Positions 9,252-16,825 of a stretch of DNA of 52,581 bases are shown here, in pieces (the stretch's first letter is position 1; every line of letters starts with the position of its first letter). The DNA comes from Thermodesulfobacteriota bacterium. GTDB lineage: Bacteria; Desulfobacterota; WTBG01; CAIYCZ01; CAIRTM01. Both the position numbers and the translations under genes were made by a program. The stretch covers positions 1-52,581 of the forward strand of contig JANQFE010000154.1 in NCBI GenBank assembly GCA_028278025.1. The letters are read 5' to 3'. The notes under the pieces are model-generated. The model saw only the letters and a list, made by a program, of their open reading frames with translations, was not told the DNA's origin and ran no database searches.

Positions 9252-10382
9252 TTACAGGTTTTTCCATACAGTATAAGCAGCCTTCTCGGTCCCGTCGGAT
9301 TTAATGAGTCCCATATCATCAGTTTCATCAAGATCATGCAGCCAGGGCCAGCCAAACAAATGGAGATCGATCCCCTGGGACACGCTAAGCCGTCCTGTAA
9401 CCTCAGAAATAAAAGCTGCCTGGCCCTGTTCACCTCCATAAAAATCGGTTGATGGCCAGCCTATTTCACTAAAGCCAATCAGTTTATCAGGCACGTGCCC
9501 CAGAATCTTTGCATAATAATCATCAGGAATGGCGTCAGGGCTATTAAAAGGATTCGTTAATGAATCATCATCTGTGACTTTCCTGACGCTATGGGGGTAG
9601 CTGGTAAAAACTATGATATCCAGGGTAGCCGGATCAAACAGATTGAGCACGTTAAGATCTGCTTCACGAAGTTCATCAACAATTTCACGCGAAAAGACAC
9701 AAAAAATATTGGTTTCAGGAGAGAGCTGTTTTGCAGCACCGTAAATCTCCTCATACAGACTCACAAAATGCTGAAAGCCGTCTGGATCACTTTCCTGAAT
9801 GCCGTATTGTTCATACCACCGGTTGACCTCGTTGCCGATTGACAGATAAAGGGGACGAACGGCCGTGAGGGCATCAAGAACGGCCTGCTTATATAAGGCT
9901 CTCCAGGCAGGGTCACTCAGCGTGGCGCCTGGCATATTTTCCGGGACTTTTAAAGCCAACAAGCCAGTTTCAGGATCCTTATCAATGAATGAAAAATTGA
10001 TAATCGGAAACATCCGATTGCCGCGTACAAGCTGCTCTACAAACAAAGTACCGGATTCTCCTGCAAGGTCTCCGGCAAAATCCCAGAAACCCGAGGAGCC
10101 GATTCCGCCGGCCCATACAGGAGCCCATTCTGCATGCAGGGCAGCTTGTTTGTAGGCACCATCAATTGTCTGTCCGTCTCCTGGAATAGGTAAAATACCC
10201 TTGTAGAATCCCCTGTCAGGGATTTGCGGGGAATCAGCCGGAGTTACGGCAGTCGCGTTATCAGGTTGTTCGGGAGGAGAACAATGTGTGCAAGGCAGGC
10301 TAAACACTGCTACTGCCAGCAGTACCCTGATACTACGCGTGAGGCTTGAGTTTTTCAACAACATTTTGAGCAACGATGTCAT
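9252..10382 (-). CDS. Exported clan GH-A glycoside hydrolase-like lipoprotein
   Basis: The protein has 376 residues if started at the ATG at 10382; a GTG at 10394 would add four residues. The N-terminus is a signal peptide (SIRVLLAVAVFSLPC) followed by cysteines that could be a lipobox. The fold looks like a TIM-barrel hydrolase of clan A. SIGNEVNRW has the Asn-Glu acid/base pattern (Glu185), and IGFSEIGWPST has a strand-7 nucleophile pattern (Glu306). Overall this resembles family 53-type or related endo-glycanase-like barrels, but the exact family cannot be fixed. It follows the TrmB-like gene on the same strand with a 76-base gap. Since TrmB proteins often sense sugars, a carbohydrate link is plausible but inferred. 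Confidence 0.72.
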   Translation of the reverse strand: MTSLLKMLLKNSSLTRSIRVLLAVAVFSLPCTHCSPPEQPDNATAVTPADSPQIPDRGFYKGILPIPGDGQTIDGAYKQAALHAEWAPVWAGGIGSSGFWDFAGDLAGESGTLFVEQLVRGNRMFPIINFSFIDKDPETGLLALKVPENMPGATLSDPAWRALYKQAVLDALTAVRPLYLSIGNEVNRWYEQYGIQESDPDGFQHFVSLYEEIYGAAKQLSPETNIFCVFSREIVDELREADLNVLNLFDPATLDIIVFTSYPHSVRKVTDDDSLTNPFNSPDAIPDDYYAKILGHVPDKLIGFSEIGWPSTDFYGGEQGQAAFISEVTGRLSVSQGIDLHLFGWPWLHDLDETDDMGLIKSDGTEKAAYTVWKNL

Positions 10383-10387
10383 GAAGT

Positions 10388-10416
10388 GAAACACCCCGGC
10401 TTTTCACCGGTGTTTC
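10388..10416. other. Hairpin GAAACACC/GGTGTTTC between two minus-strand genes
   Basis: This is an 8-bp perfect stem with a 13-base loop, placed just before the hydrolase start. Neither strand has a T-run right after the stem. It may attenuate expression or stabilise mRNA ends, and a role as terminator is weak. Confidence 0.35.
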
Positions 10417-10458
10417 TGTTTGAAGTTTTTTCAAGCAGCTAAACAAACAAGCTGATTA

Positions 10459-10911
10459 TTATTGAGCATTTTGCCATAATTTGTTAAACACTATCTTCAT
10501 TGTTTTGGCAATAGATGGTGAGGTAATAGCGAGTGCAAACAGCGGCTGCTGTCCCGAAAAGAACACAACCGTATCGTCATGAATCATAAAAGAGTCTTCC
10601 ATACCCATATCTTCCGGCAGGCAGCGTGTTTCACGCAGCTCCTGGGAATCTGATGATTGGTAATTGCGCATCACGGGGGAGTCCGGTACCAGCATCTTTA
10701 CCAGAATGTTACGTTCCACTCGTGTCGGAATATAGTAATCGTTTTCATAAGCCTGTTCGTAAAAAACCATGATGTTTTCAATCCCCCCGGCATAATACAC
10801 AACCTTTTCCTTGCATTCCAGGGTTCTCTCGGCAAAGGTCTTAAAATCCTGTGGTGTGCGGGCGAGTTCTATTGCCGGAATACCGGCTGTGTTCGGTGAT
10901 AATGCATCCAT
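10459..10911 (-). CDS. TrmB-like effector domain protein without a DNA-binding domain
   Basis: The 150 residues resemble the C-terminal effector (phospholipase D-like) domain of TrmB/sugar-specific transcriptional regulators. The pattern runs KVVYYAGG, then RVERNILVKMLVPDSP, then LRETRCLPEDM, then DDTVVFFSG and a final IAKTMKIVFNKLW helix. The winged helix expected at the N-terminus is absent. The reading frame has a TAG just upstream of the ATG, and AAGGAG lies 9 bases before it, so the short form is the real product. It may act as a ligand sensor or regulator partner, or be a decayed regulator. It precedes the hydrolase-like gene and is likely co-transcribed. Confidence 0.65.
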   Translation of the reverse strand: MDALSPNTAGIPAIELARTPQDFKTFAERTLECKEKVVYYAGGIENIMVFYEQAYENDYYIPTRVERNILVKMLVPDSPVMRNYQSSDSQELRETRCLPEDMGMEDSFMIHDDTVVFFSGQQPLFALAITSPSIAKTMKIVFNKLWQNAQ

Positions 10912-11338
10912 GTGCTATGCTCCTTCTGCAGATACGCTGCAAGATGATAATGTTTTCGTTACTACTATGAGAACCCATTTTATGCAAAATTAGACAGATA
11001 AATCAAGATTACTTTGAAGAAAAATTGGGTGTTTGTAGGCAGAAAGCGTGAGGGGGAGGAGCGGTTTGTGGAGCGCTTACGGCATACATGAGGACGTGTC
11101 ACGTTCCGTCATGCCATTGCTCCCCAGAGCGGATCCGTCTGGACACTGGGGAGGTAATGATCAGGATTTAGAGGTACCTCCTGATTATAATTGTTAATAC
11201 AATTCCGTAATGTTTACCTCTGGAGATGATGATATGTGTTCATTTTGGAAAAACAAACGGTAATATTTTGTGTAGACTGTTCCGATAATCCTAGTATTAA
11301 CTCTATACTTTTGAGAACAAATACTTGAGGAGTACGCC
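10912..11338. other. Divergent intergenic region with tandem stem-loops
   Basis: This 427-base gap separates the minus-strand TrmB-like gene from the plus-strand PKD gene and must hold both promoters. No gene is seen. Two hairpins stand in series: CTCCCCAG (11120-11127) with CTGGGGAG (11146-11153), and ATCAGGA (11160-11166) with TCCTGAT (11179-11185). An inner CGGATCCG palindrome lies in the first loop. Confidence 0.55.
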
Positions 11339-13708
11339 ATGTATAAACTTATGTGCATTGCAGCAGTTTCGGTAATGATTGCATTCTTGCCGGGCGGGAT
11401 TGATAAAGCCTGGTCTTCATCCGTTACGGTTGGCCCGGAGGTAACGATTTACAGTAGTGCAAAGGGAGTAGATTCTGCGGCCCTGACCTGCAACACTCAG
11501 AGCGGAGAATATTTGGTTGTATGGGAAGATGATATGACTCTTTCATCCGGACTGTATAATATAAAGGCCCAGCTTTTAAAAAGTGACGGATCAGCCCAGG
11601 GGAGCGTTATTGATATAGCCGTTTCACAGGGTGTAATGCCGCCCTCAACGCGCGGATATCCGGACGTTGCTTACAGCTCTAAACAAGATAAATACTGTAT
11701 TGTTTATGTGGAGGATAGTCAGGCTGTTGTGGAAATCCTGGCAAGTGACGGTACCAGCGAATATTCCAGTTCCATACCTAGAACACCGGGAAATGACCAC
11801 AGTTTTCCGGCTGTCGTCTATAACAGCAATGCTGATGAGTTCCTGGTTGTATGGGATCATTACATCGGCAGCACGGGCTCTGATATCGAAAGTATGCGAA
11901 TTACCCGGTCTGCTAGCGGCTACAGCCTGACGGGTACAGAAGTAAACATTGCCACCGGCTGGGATACGGGAGGTGACGGCATAGATCGATCCTCTCCTGA
12001 TGCAGCCTATAATGCCGACCGTAATGAATATCTGATTGTCTACACCTATGGAGATCCTTCTTCCAATGCAGATATTTACGGGAAAATAGTGCCGGCAGAT
12101 TTATCCGGTGCGCTCTCAAAAAATGAAATCATATTTGAGAACAATACTGATAATCAGAGAGATGTTTCCGTAGCTGCCGGTAATGATGAATACCTGGTTG
12201 TATGGGAGGAATTCCCCAGCAGCAACTACATCAGGATATCTGGTCGCCGGTTGAACGGGGACAGCACCCTGCCGGGCAGTTCCTTCGTAATTGGTGATGT
12301 AGATAAAACTTGTAGTAATCCAAAAATCGCCTATTCACCCCGAAACGGCTTTATTATTGCTTTTGACTATAGCTCGAACATACAGGGAAATTATGTTGTG
12401 AATACGAAGGGAAATTATGTGCTTTCAGGCACTGATTCTCCGGTGTACACTACACCGTTTAATATTAGCGCTGATGCTGTGACAAAAGATATCGCCTGCC
12501 AGGAATCCGACGAATGTTTTGAGGTGCATTCACAAATATTTGCAAGCGGATATGGCGGGGTGGTTTTAACGGTCGATTCCGCTTCCTCAACCACGACATC
12601 AACAGGCAATACTGCCCCAACAGCATCATTTTCTGTAAATCCTACAGTAGGCGATACAGCCACCGCTTTTCTGCTGGAGCCGTTTGCCAGTTCGGACGCT
12701 GAAGACCCCCTTGCAGTGCTCACAGTGCGGATCGACTGGGAGACTGACGGGACCTGGGATGATACGGTGATGGCCGATGTTGATGCATCGCACCAGTATG
12801 GGGCCGACGGAACGTATACTATTACAATCGAAGTTGAAGATACCGGCGGACTCACCGACCAGGCCACCCAGCAGGTTAAGGTTCTGTCCCAGTCAAGCGG
12901 CAACACCGACCCCACTGCTTCATTTACCGTTGATCCCTCCAGCGGTGATACCTCCACCACGTTCAGCTTTGATGCTTCCGAATGCAGTGATGCCGAGGAT
13001 GCCGCAAACTCCCTTGAGGTGATGTGGGACTTTGACGGTGACGGGGTGTGGGATACGACCTTCAACACCACTAAGACTGCTACGCATAAGTATACGGCAG
13101 GCGGAACCTACGATGTTGAGCTGGTAGTAACCGATTCGGGCGGACTGTTTGCCACCGCAGTCCGGCAGGTAGTTGTCAGCGCTACTGAGTCATCCGGTGA
13201 TGGAAGCAATACAGACCCGAATGCTGTGGCAAATGTTTTTCCGCCCGAAGGCCCGGTTGATATCGAATTTGAGTTCAATTTTGAAGAATCAACCGATGCT
13301 GAAGATGCCCCGGAACAGCTACAAGGCCGTTGGGATTTTGAATCTGATGGGCAGTGGGATACGGACTACTCAACTGAAAAGTTTGTTTTGCACACGTTCG
13401 ATCATCCTGATGTATACCTGGTAACCCTCGAGGTTCAAGACAGCGGTGGACTGACAGCCCAGGATACGATAGAAGTGCTGGTAACCGAAGCCGGCGGCTG
13501 TGCGCTGGATGAGCTGCTTAACAATGACCCGGAATCTATAGCTGCTTTAAAAAAACTTCGGGATGACAAACTTGCAGGAAGCCGGCTGGGCCGCAGAATC
13601 ATCAGAACCTACTACCGGCTCAGTCCTACAGTAGCAAAATTGCTTGAAAGCTCACCACAACTAAAGGCAGCTGCCGGGAAGTGCCTGCAGTTTTTTTTAG
13701 CGGATTAA
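11339..13708 (+). CDS. Secreted PKD-repeat protein with CFI-box-like C-terminus
   Basis: This 789-residue protein has a Sec signal peptide (about residues 1-26). The N-terminal half (about 27-410) repeats a YLVVWE-type strand motif at least four times (YLVVWEDD, FLVVWDHY, YLIVYTYG, YLVVWEEF), suggesting a beta-propeller. Three PKD domains follow, starting at about residues 423, 521 and 624, each with the WDFDGDG and HxYxxxGTY type motifs. The last 70 residues, from Cys721, match the second half of the CFI-box-CTERM tail (LRDDKLAGSRLGRRI, then YYRLSPTVAKLL), although the CFIATAAYG box itself is degenerate. Such proteins are cell-surface adhesins or matrix-binding proteins; the ligand is unknown. 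GAGGAG precedes the ATG. Confidence 0.85.
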   Translation: MYKLMCIAAVSVMIAFLPGGIDKAWSSSVTVGPEVTIYSSAKGVDSAALTCNTQSGEYLVVWEDDMTLSSGLYNIKAQLLKSDGSAQGSVIDIAVSQGVMPPSTRGYPDVAYSSKQDKYCIVYVEDSQAVVEILASDGTSEYSSSIPRTPGNDHSFPAVVYNSNADEFLVVWDHYIGSTGSDIESMRITRSASGYSLTGTEVNIATGWDTGGDGIDRSSPDAAYNADRNEYLIVYTYGDPSSNADIYGKIVPADLSGALSKNEIIFENNTDNQRDVSVAAGNDEYLVVWEEFPSSNYIRISGRRLNGDSTLPGSSFVIGDVDKTCSNPKIAYSPRNGFIIAFDYSSNIQGNYVVNTKGNYVLSGTDSPVYTTPFNISADAVTKDIACQESDECFEVHSQIFASGYGGVVLTVDSASSTTTSTGNTAPTASFSVNPTVGDTATAFLLEPFASSDAEDPLAVLTVRIDWETDGTWDDTVMADVDASHQYGADGTYTITIEVEDTGGLTDQATQQVKVLSQSSGNTDPTASFTVDPSSGDTSTTFSFDASECSDAEDAANSLEVMWDFDGDGVWDTTFNTTKTATHKYTAGGTYDVELVVTDSGGLFATAVRQVVVSATESSGDGSNTDPNAVANVFPPEGPVDIEFEFNFEESTDAEDAPEQLQGRWDFESDGQWDTDYSTEKFVLHTFDHPDVYLVTLEVQDSGGLTAQDTIEVLVTEAGGCALDELLNNDPESIAALKKLRDDKLAGSRLGRRIIRTYYRLSPTVAKLLESSPQLKAAAGKCLQFFLAD

Positions 13709-13914
13709 GAATGCCTGCTTCAAGGCAATCACCACACTCGGAACGAGTGACTTGGTTTAAACCCGAGAAGGTGGTAAAAGCAGAATAAAGCTGCACGGCA
13801 GGGGTGCGCGCAGAAAAAGCCGTTTTGGTTGACATAACACCCTATATCAGCCCCGGCAGCACACCACCTCTTTTTTAACCGGGTCCTCTATTTTTGTCAA
13901 GACTGCCGGAGTCC

Positions 13915-13994
13915 ATATCTTGTGACAACTTTTTTATTGACACACAAGCGCTCCCGGCCTATACTTTCTGCATCTCAAAGCACGTTCTATCAAG
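13915..13994. repeat. Dispersed repeat, copy A
   Basis: About 80 bases are shared with copy B (15621-15700), and the right-hand part with copy C (23277-23333). The common core reads GCCTATACTT, then TCTCAA, then GCACGTTCT. On the plus strand it contains a textbook sigma70-like pair, TTGACA (13937-13942) and TATACT (13960-13965), separated by exactly 17 bases. Read on the minus strand, a conserved TGA interrupts any long frame, so the shared unit is not simply a coding fragment. Confidence 0.65.
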
Positions 13995-14038
13995 TATCAA
14001 GAAGATCAAGAGTATCAAGTATCAAGAAGAGATCAAGG
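13988..14038. repeat. Two tandem copies of a ~25-bp unit
   Basis: Copy 1 (13988-14012) and copy 2 (14013-14038) both begin TATCAAGTATCAAGAAGA, and copy 2 has an extra GA. They lie immediately downstream of the repeat-A promoter-like pair. Confidence 0.7.
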
Positions 14039-14207
14039 TTTTTTCTTAGGTGCATTCTTGGTTTCATCTGTTGATAGCTTTGTAACCCAGCCTACTCTCT
14101 TGAAAAGTGGAATAACAGTTTTTATTGTTTATTTCATTTTTGTGATTTCAATTTGTGTTAACAATTATTACTACATCTCAATATCTAAAAAACCACTCTT
14201 AACATCA

Positions 14208-14613
14208 GAATATAGGGACACTTCCCATATTAATTTGCTTGAGCCTTGTGGGGCCTTCCTGCTTTGCCGGGTAAAAGCCTCCGAGACAGCTTTCTCTCAA
14301 GCTTCTTTATGAAACCCTCACTGCCCAAGGGACGTCCCGTTGAAGTGGCCTGCCTGATTTTCTGCTCCTTTTCAGAATCATGCTTTCTCAGAAATTTTCT
14401 ATACTCCTTTCTTGCTTCTCCGTCAAGCCACTCCTGCCCGCTGACCACTGCATCGCCTTTGCCGCTTATGTTGGCCCGGCAACTCGACCAGACATAGTTT
14501 TCCGGTCTTTCTAACAGATATGCCTTTACCGGATTCATCTCAAGGCATGCTTCAGGGTAGTACGCTATCTGCTGCTGCATCTCAATAGTATTACGGGAAG
14601 TGTCCCTATATTC
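14208..14613. mobile_element. Internally deleted RAYT-derived element with 19-bp perfect inverted repeats
   Basis: The ends are GAATATAGGGACACTTCCC at 14208-14226 and its exact reverse complement at 14595-14613. Between them lies only the C-terminal part of a REP-associated tyrosine transposase (14230-14580, minus strand). The catalytic HUH part is missing, so the element cannot move by itself. It could only be mobilised by a full-length relative elsewhere in the genome. Confidence 0.8.
14230..14580 (-). pseudogene. RAYT (Y1_Tnp, IS200-like) transposase, C-terminal fragment
   Basis: The 116-residue frame shows typical tail motifs of REP-associated tyrosine transposases: EMNPVKAYLLERPENYVWSS and, near the end, RPLGSEGFIKKLE followed by GKAGRPHK. 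Full-length proteins have about 200-330 residues and carry an HUH motif and a catalytic tyrosine near the N-terminus. These are absent here. The frame opens 15 bases inside the right inverted repeat, consistent with an internal deletion that fused the element end to the gene tail. Confidence 0.82.
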
Positions 14614-14658
14614 CTGGTTTCAGCCTTCCTTTTCCGTGCGGTAAAGCAAACAATGTGG

Positions 14659-14835
14659 TTAGGAATGTGAACGCCGTTTTTGAATTAGTTTTTTGGGGGC
14701 AAAATGAACGACTGCGTGTCCGGATGTTTTCTGCACCTCACGCAAATCAGCACAGATTGCAGAAAGATCGCCTTTAAATTTTTTCGTATGCTTCATGCGG
14801 TGCTTTCGCACTTCTTCAACAATAGGATCTTTCAT
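14659..14835 (-). CDS. Small partner of PIN-domain protein (putative antitoxin)
   Basis: The 58-residue product begins MKDPIVEEVRKHRMKHTKKF and continues with a GDLSAICADLREVQ helix and a basic tail. This pattern is, from memory, the usual neighbour of VapC-like PIN genes in many environmental bacteria. Its ATG (14835-14833) overlaps the TGA of the PIN gene in an ATGA junction, so the two are translationally coupled. No DNA-binding fold is evident. It probably binds and neutralises the PIN protein; this is inferred from the pairing. Confidence 0.7.
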   Translation of the reverse strand: MKDPIVEEVRKHRMKHTKKFKGDLSAICADLREVQKTSGHAVVHFAPKKLIQKRRSHS

Positions 14836-15311
14836 TTGTCAACCTCCAACAGTTCTTCCGGAGAACAAATCTCCGGGCAGGTATACCCTTCACTCTCGAC
14901 AATATGTCGTACCCGCTTACGGGTAAAAGGATTGTTTAGATGTGCAAAGTTCCACGTAATAATCACATCTACCCCGTTAACAGCAGCAACTGCTACATGC
15001 AGGGCATCCTCCGGATATTTTGCAGGAAGCCCCTTCGCGGTAATAATCTTTTCGGCCAGAACCCGTGCGGCATCGTTAATGTCCAGCATGGGGAATTGTT
15101 CAATTTCAGATAGACGTAATTTGGACTGAACAGGATCACCCTTTTGGGCTTCTTCGAAAACCAACGCCGAAATGAAGGCTTTATATGATGAATAGAGTCT
15201 GGGCCAAAGCTCACGCGTGGACTCTTGATGGCCGGCAATAATAACGTCTCGGCTCGGTTTTGCAGTATAGTAGCTTACAACCGTTGTTTCTATATAGATT
15301 CTTTTTTTCAT
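14832..15311 (-). CDS. PIN-domain protein (VapC-like ribonuclease toxin)
   Basis: The 159 residues start with the PIN pattern IYIETTVVSYY (acidic residue Glu8). Further acidic residues follow in VFEEAQKGDP and PEDALHVAVAA, and the tail has the conserved TWNFAHLNNP segment. PIN toxins cut RNA with metal ions bound to these acidic residues. The gene comes first in the pair and ends in an ATGA overlap with the 58-residue partner. The pair lies next to a deleted transposon and degraded DNA, which fits a mobile toxin-antitoxin module. Confidence 0.85.
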   Translation of the reverse strand: MKKRIYIETTVVSYYTAKPSRDVIIAGHQESTRELWPRLYSSYKAFISALVFEEAQKGDPVQSKLRLSEIEQFPMLDINDAARVLAEKIITAKGLPAKYPEDALHVAVAAVNGVDVIITWNFAHLNNPFTRKRVRHIVESEGYTCPEICSPEELLEVDK

Positions 15312-15502
15312 AAAATCAGGGTATCACAAAACAAAATATTCTCAACAAAATATTGTTTTCATATCTGGAGGGCAACAAGGAATATTGGATCTGATCTGTA
15401 TAACGAAACTACCTGCTTCCTTGTGTGTATGCAATAAACTGACACTATGTTGTTGTTGGGGACAAAAGCATTACTCATCATTCTCCTTTTTTCTTCCCCG
15501 TG

Positions 15503-15679
15503 TCACACATCAATAATTCTTTTGCCTTCAACAGAATCCAATACCTCCATCAAGCGTCGCTTTGGCTTGTGGGTTGCCCGTAAAAGGGTAATGTATTGCT
15601 TCCATTCCGATTGACAGCTCATATCTTGTGACAGCTTTTTATTGGCACACAAGCGCTCCCAGCCTATACTTCTGGTATC
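15503..15679 (-). pseudogene. Relic of an unidentified gene running through repeat B
   Basis: Read on the minus strand from a TGA at 15682-15680, 57 codons stay open and end at 15503. The C-terminal part (SEWKQYITLLRATHKPKRRL, then MEVLDSVEGKRIIDV) looks like a real protein tail, and recalls ends of SWIM zinc-finger proteins, though weakly. An internal ATG at 15622 gives 39 residues. It has no good ribosome binding site and is probably a fragment. Confidence 0.3.
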
Positions 15680-15700
15680 TCAAAGCACGTTCTTATCAAT
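15621..15700. repeat. Dispersed repeat, copy B
   Basis: It matches copy A over about 80 bases with few changes. The plus-strand promoter-like pair is kept as TTGGCA (15642-15647) and TATACT (15665-15670) with the same 17-base spacer. On the minus strand it starts inside the truncated frame opened at 15734, so it may mark an insertion or recombination point. Confidence 0.65.
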
Positions 15701-16135
15701 TATCAATTTCTTTCCGTAACGTCATGTTTTTCATTGTATACTCTCCTCGTTAACGTGAACAAGATTTATTGTGAAACACCTGTCAGTCCCCCTGATGTGA
15801 TAATCTGTTTGCATCGCCCAAACGTACCCTTGAGCCTTTAGACAGTAATTATGCCATTTATGTGCACACACATCTAAATTATTTCAAAAGCAATTTCAAT
15901 CTATTATAAAACACGGAAAACAACACTCCTCAAGAATCCAAGGGCATCGTCTTATGTATTAAGACTTTCTGTCTTGTATTACAAGAATTGTATTGCTGCT
16001 GCATACAATCCGTTGCCACAAAACAGACAGTGTTCTGTACCAAAATCTTATTATTTACGTTGTGAGAAATCAGGATAGTTGCTTTCCTGCAAATAGTTTG
16101 TTTCATAAAAAATCAACGTTTGGAGGAGAAAAAAG

Positions 16136-16164
16136 TTGACAACAATAGAACATTGTTCTATAAT
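16136..16164 (+). promoter_or_regulatory. Consensus sigma70 promoter of the efflux operon
   Basis: TTGACA (16136-16141) and TATAAT (16159-16164) are perfect consensus hexamers with an optimal 17-base spacer. The predicted transcript starts about 30-35 bases before the TetR start codon. A promoter this strong normally needs tight repression, which the overlapping operator would provide. Confidence 0.85.
16145..16161. promoter_or_regulatory. Palindromic operator over the -10 box (TetR-family site)
   Basis: ATAGAACA-T-TGTTCTAT is a perfect inverted repeat with a single central base. It fills the spacer and the first half of the -10 box. Binding there would block RNA polymerase. The adjacent TetR-family gene is the obvious candidate, giving autoregulation and control of the whole operon. 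Confidence 0.78.
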
Positions 16165-16204
16165 ATAACTTAATTTTATTTTAAAATCATGTTATGCTGG
16201 ACGT

Positions 16205-16825
16205 ATGAAAGATATCCTTATAAAGCGAAAAGAGGCTGAACGCCGTGAACGCGTTAAAAGAATCCTGGGTGCCGGCAGAAAGCTGTTTCTCAAAAAAGGG
16301 TATGCAAACACAACCATGCGCGATATTTGCCAGGGGGCTGAGCTCTCCACCGGTGCGGTCTATTTCTATTTCAAGGGAAAAGATGAGATTTATGCAAAAA
16401 TCTGTGAAGAGTCCTTTCATGTCCTTTTGGACATGTTCAGAAATGCTGTTAAGGACCCGCCTACTACCATGGAGCGTTTGGATGCACTTAAAAAAACATA
16501 TCTGAAGTTCTATACCACATGTCATGACCAGTGGCTGCTGCTGACCGGCGGTTTCAGAAACGCCGGCCTTTCACCCGAACTTATGGAACGACTTGAACAG
16601 CTTCATGTTCAGACACTGTCTGTGCTCAATGAAACTATAATCGACTTGCTGGAGGAAAAAGGCCTGTCACAAAAATATGACAGCATGGAAATAACCATAG
16701 CACTCTGGGCAAGCGTTGAAGGCCTCCTGACCATCCACAACCAGGGCTACTTCAAAAATACCACGTTGACCCTTGAACAGCTTGTGGATACCCAGTTCGA
16801 TATTTTTTTCAGGGGGCTGCAATGA
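16205..16825 (+). CDS. TetR/AcrR-family transcriptional repressor
   Basis: The protein has 206 residues, the normal size for the family. The N-terminal helix-turn-helix (about residues 15-60) shows ILGAGRKLFLKKGYANTTM, then ICQGAELSTGAVYFYFKGK, the classic TetR signature. The C-terminal ligand-binding helices are divergent, as usual. It is the first gene of a four-gene operon with TolC, adaptor and RND pump. Its TGA overlaps the next ATG (ATGA). It most likely binds the palindrome at 16145-16161 and is released by a pump substrate. Confidence 0.93.
   Translation: MKDILIKRKEAERRERVKRILGAGRKLFLKKGYANTTMRDICQGAELSTGAVYFYFKGKDEIYAKICEESFHVLLDMFRNAVKDPPTTMERLDALKKTYLKFYTTCHDQWLLLTGGFRNAGLSPELMERLEQLHVQTLSVLNETIIDLLEEKGLSQKYDSMEITIALWASVEGLLTIHNQGYFKNTTLTLEQLVDTQFDIFFRGLQ

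Larger units (their letters stand above)
13709..14207. other. Gene-free stretch with repeat copy A and tandem repeats
   Basis: I see no supportable gene here. It contains dispersed repeat copy A (13915-13994) and, directly behind it, two tandem copies of an approximately 25-bp unit (13988-14012 and 14013-14038) built from TATCAAGTATCAAGAAGA. The remaining sequence is AT-rich up to the RAYT-derived element. Confidence 0.6.
15312..16135. other. Gene-poor stretch with repeat copy B and gene relics
   Basis: This 824-base stretch holds repeat copy B and minus-strand relics. A good GAGGAG site and ATG at 15734 open a frame of only 12 codons (MKNMTLRKEIDN). Beyond it, an open minus-strand frame at 15503-15679 looks protein-like. 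A short frame at 15478 with an AAGGAG site encodes about 40 residues of no recognisable family. The right part, from about 15800 to 16135, is AT-rich with nothing clear. Confidence 0.5.

Noticed and set aside
13626..13835. 69-codon minus-strand frame at the end of the PKD gene
   Set aside because: It is antisense to the conserved C-terminal tail of the PKD protein and has no supporting features.
14058..14312. 84-codon plus-strand frame across the left end of the RAYT element
   Set aside because: It crosses the inverted repeat and runs antisense to the transposase tail. It has low-complexity AT-rich content and no family pattern.
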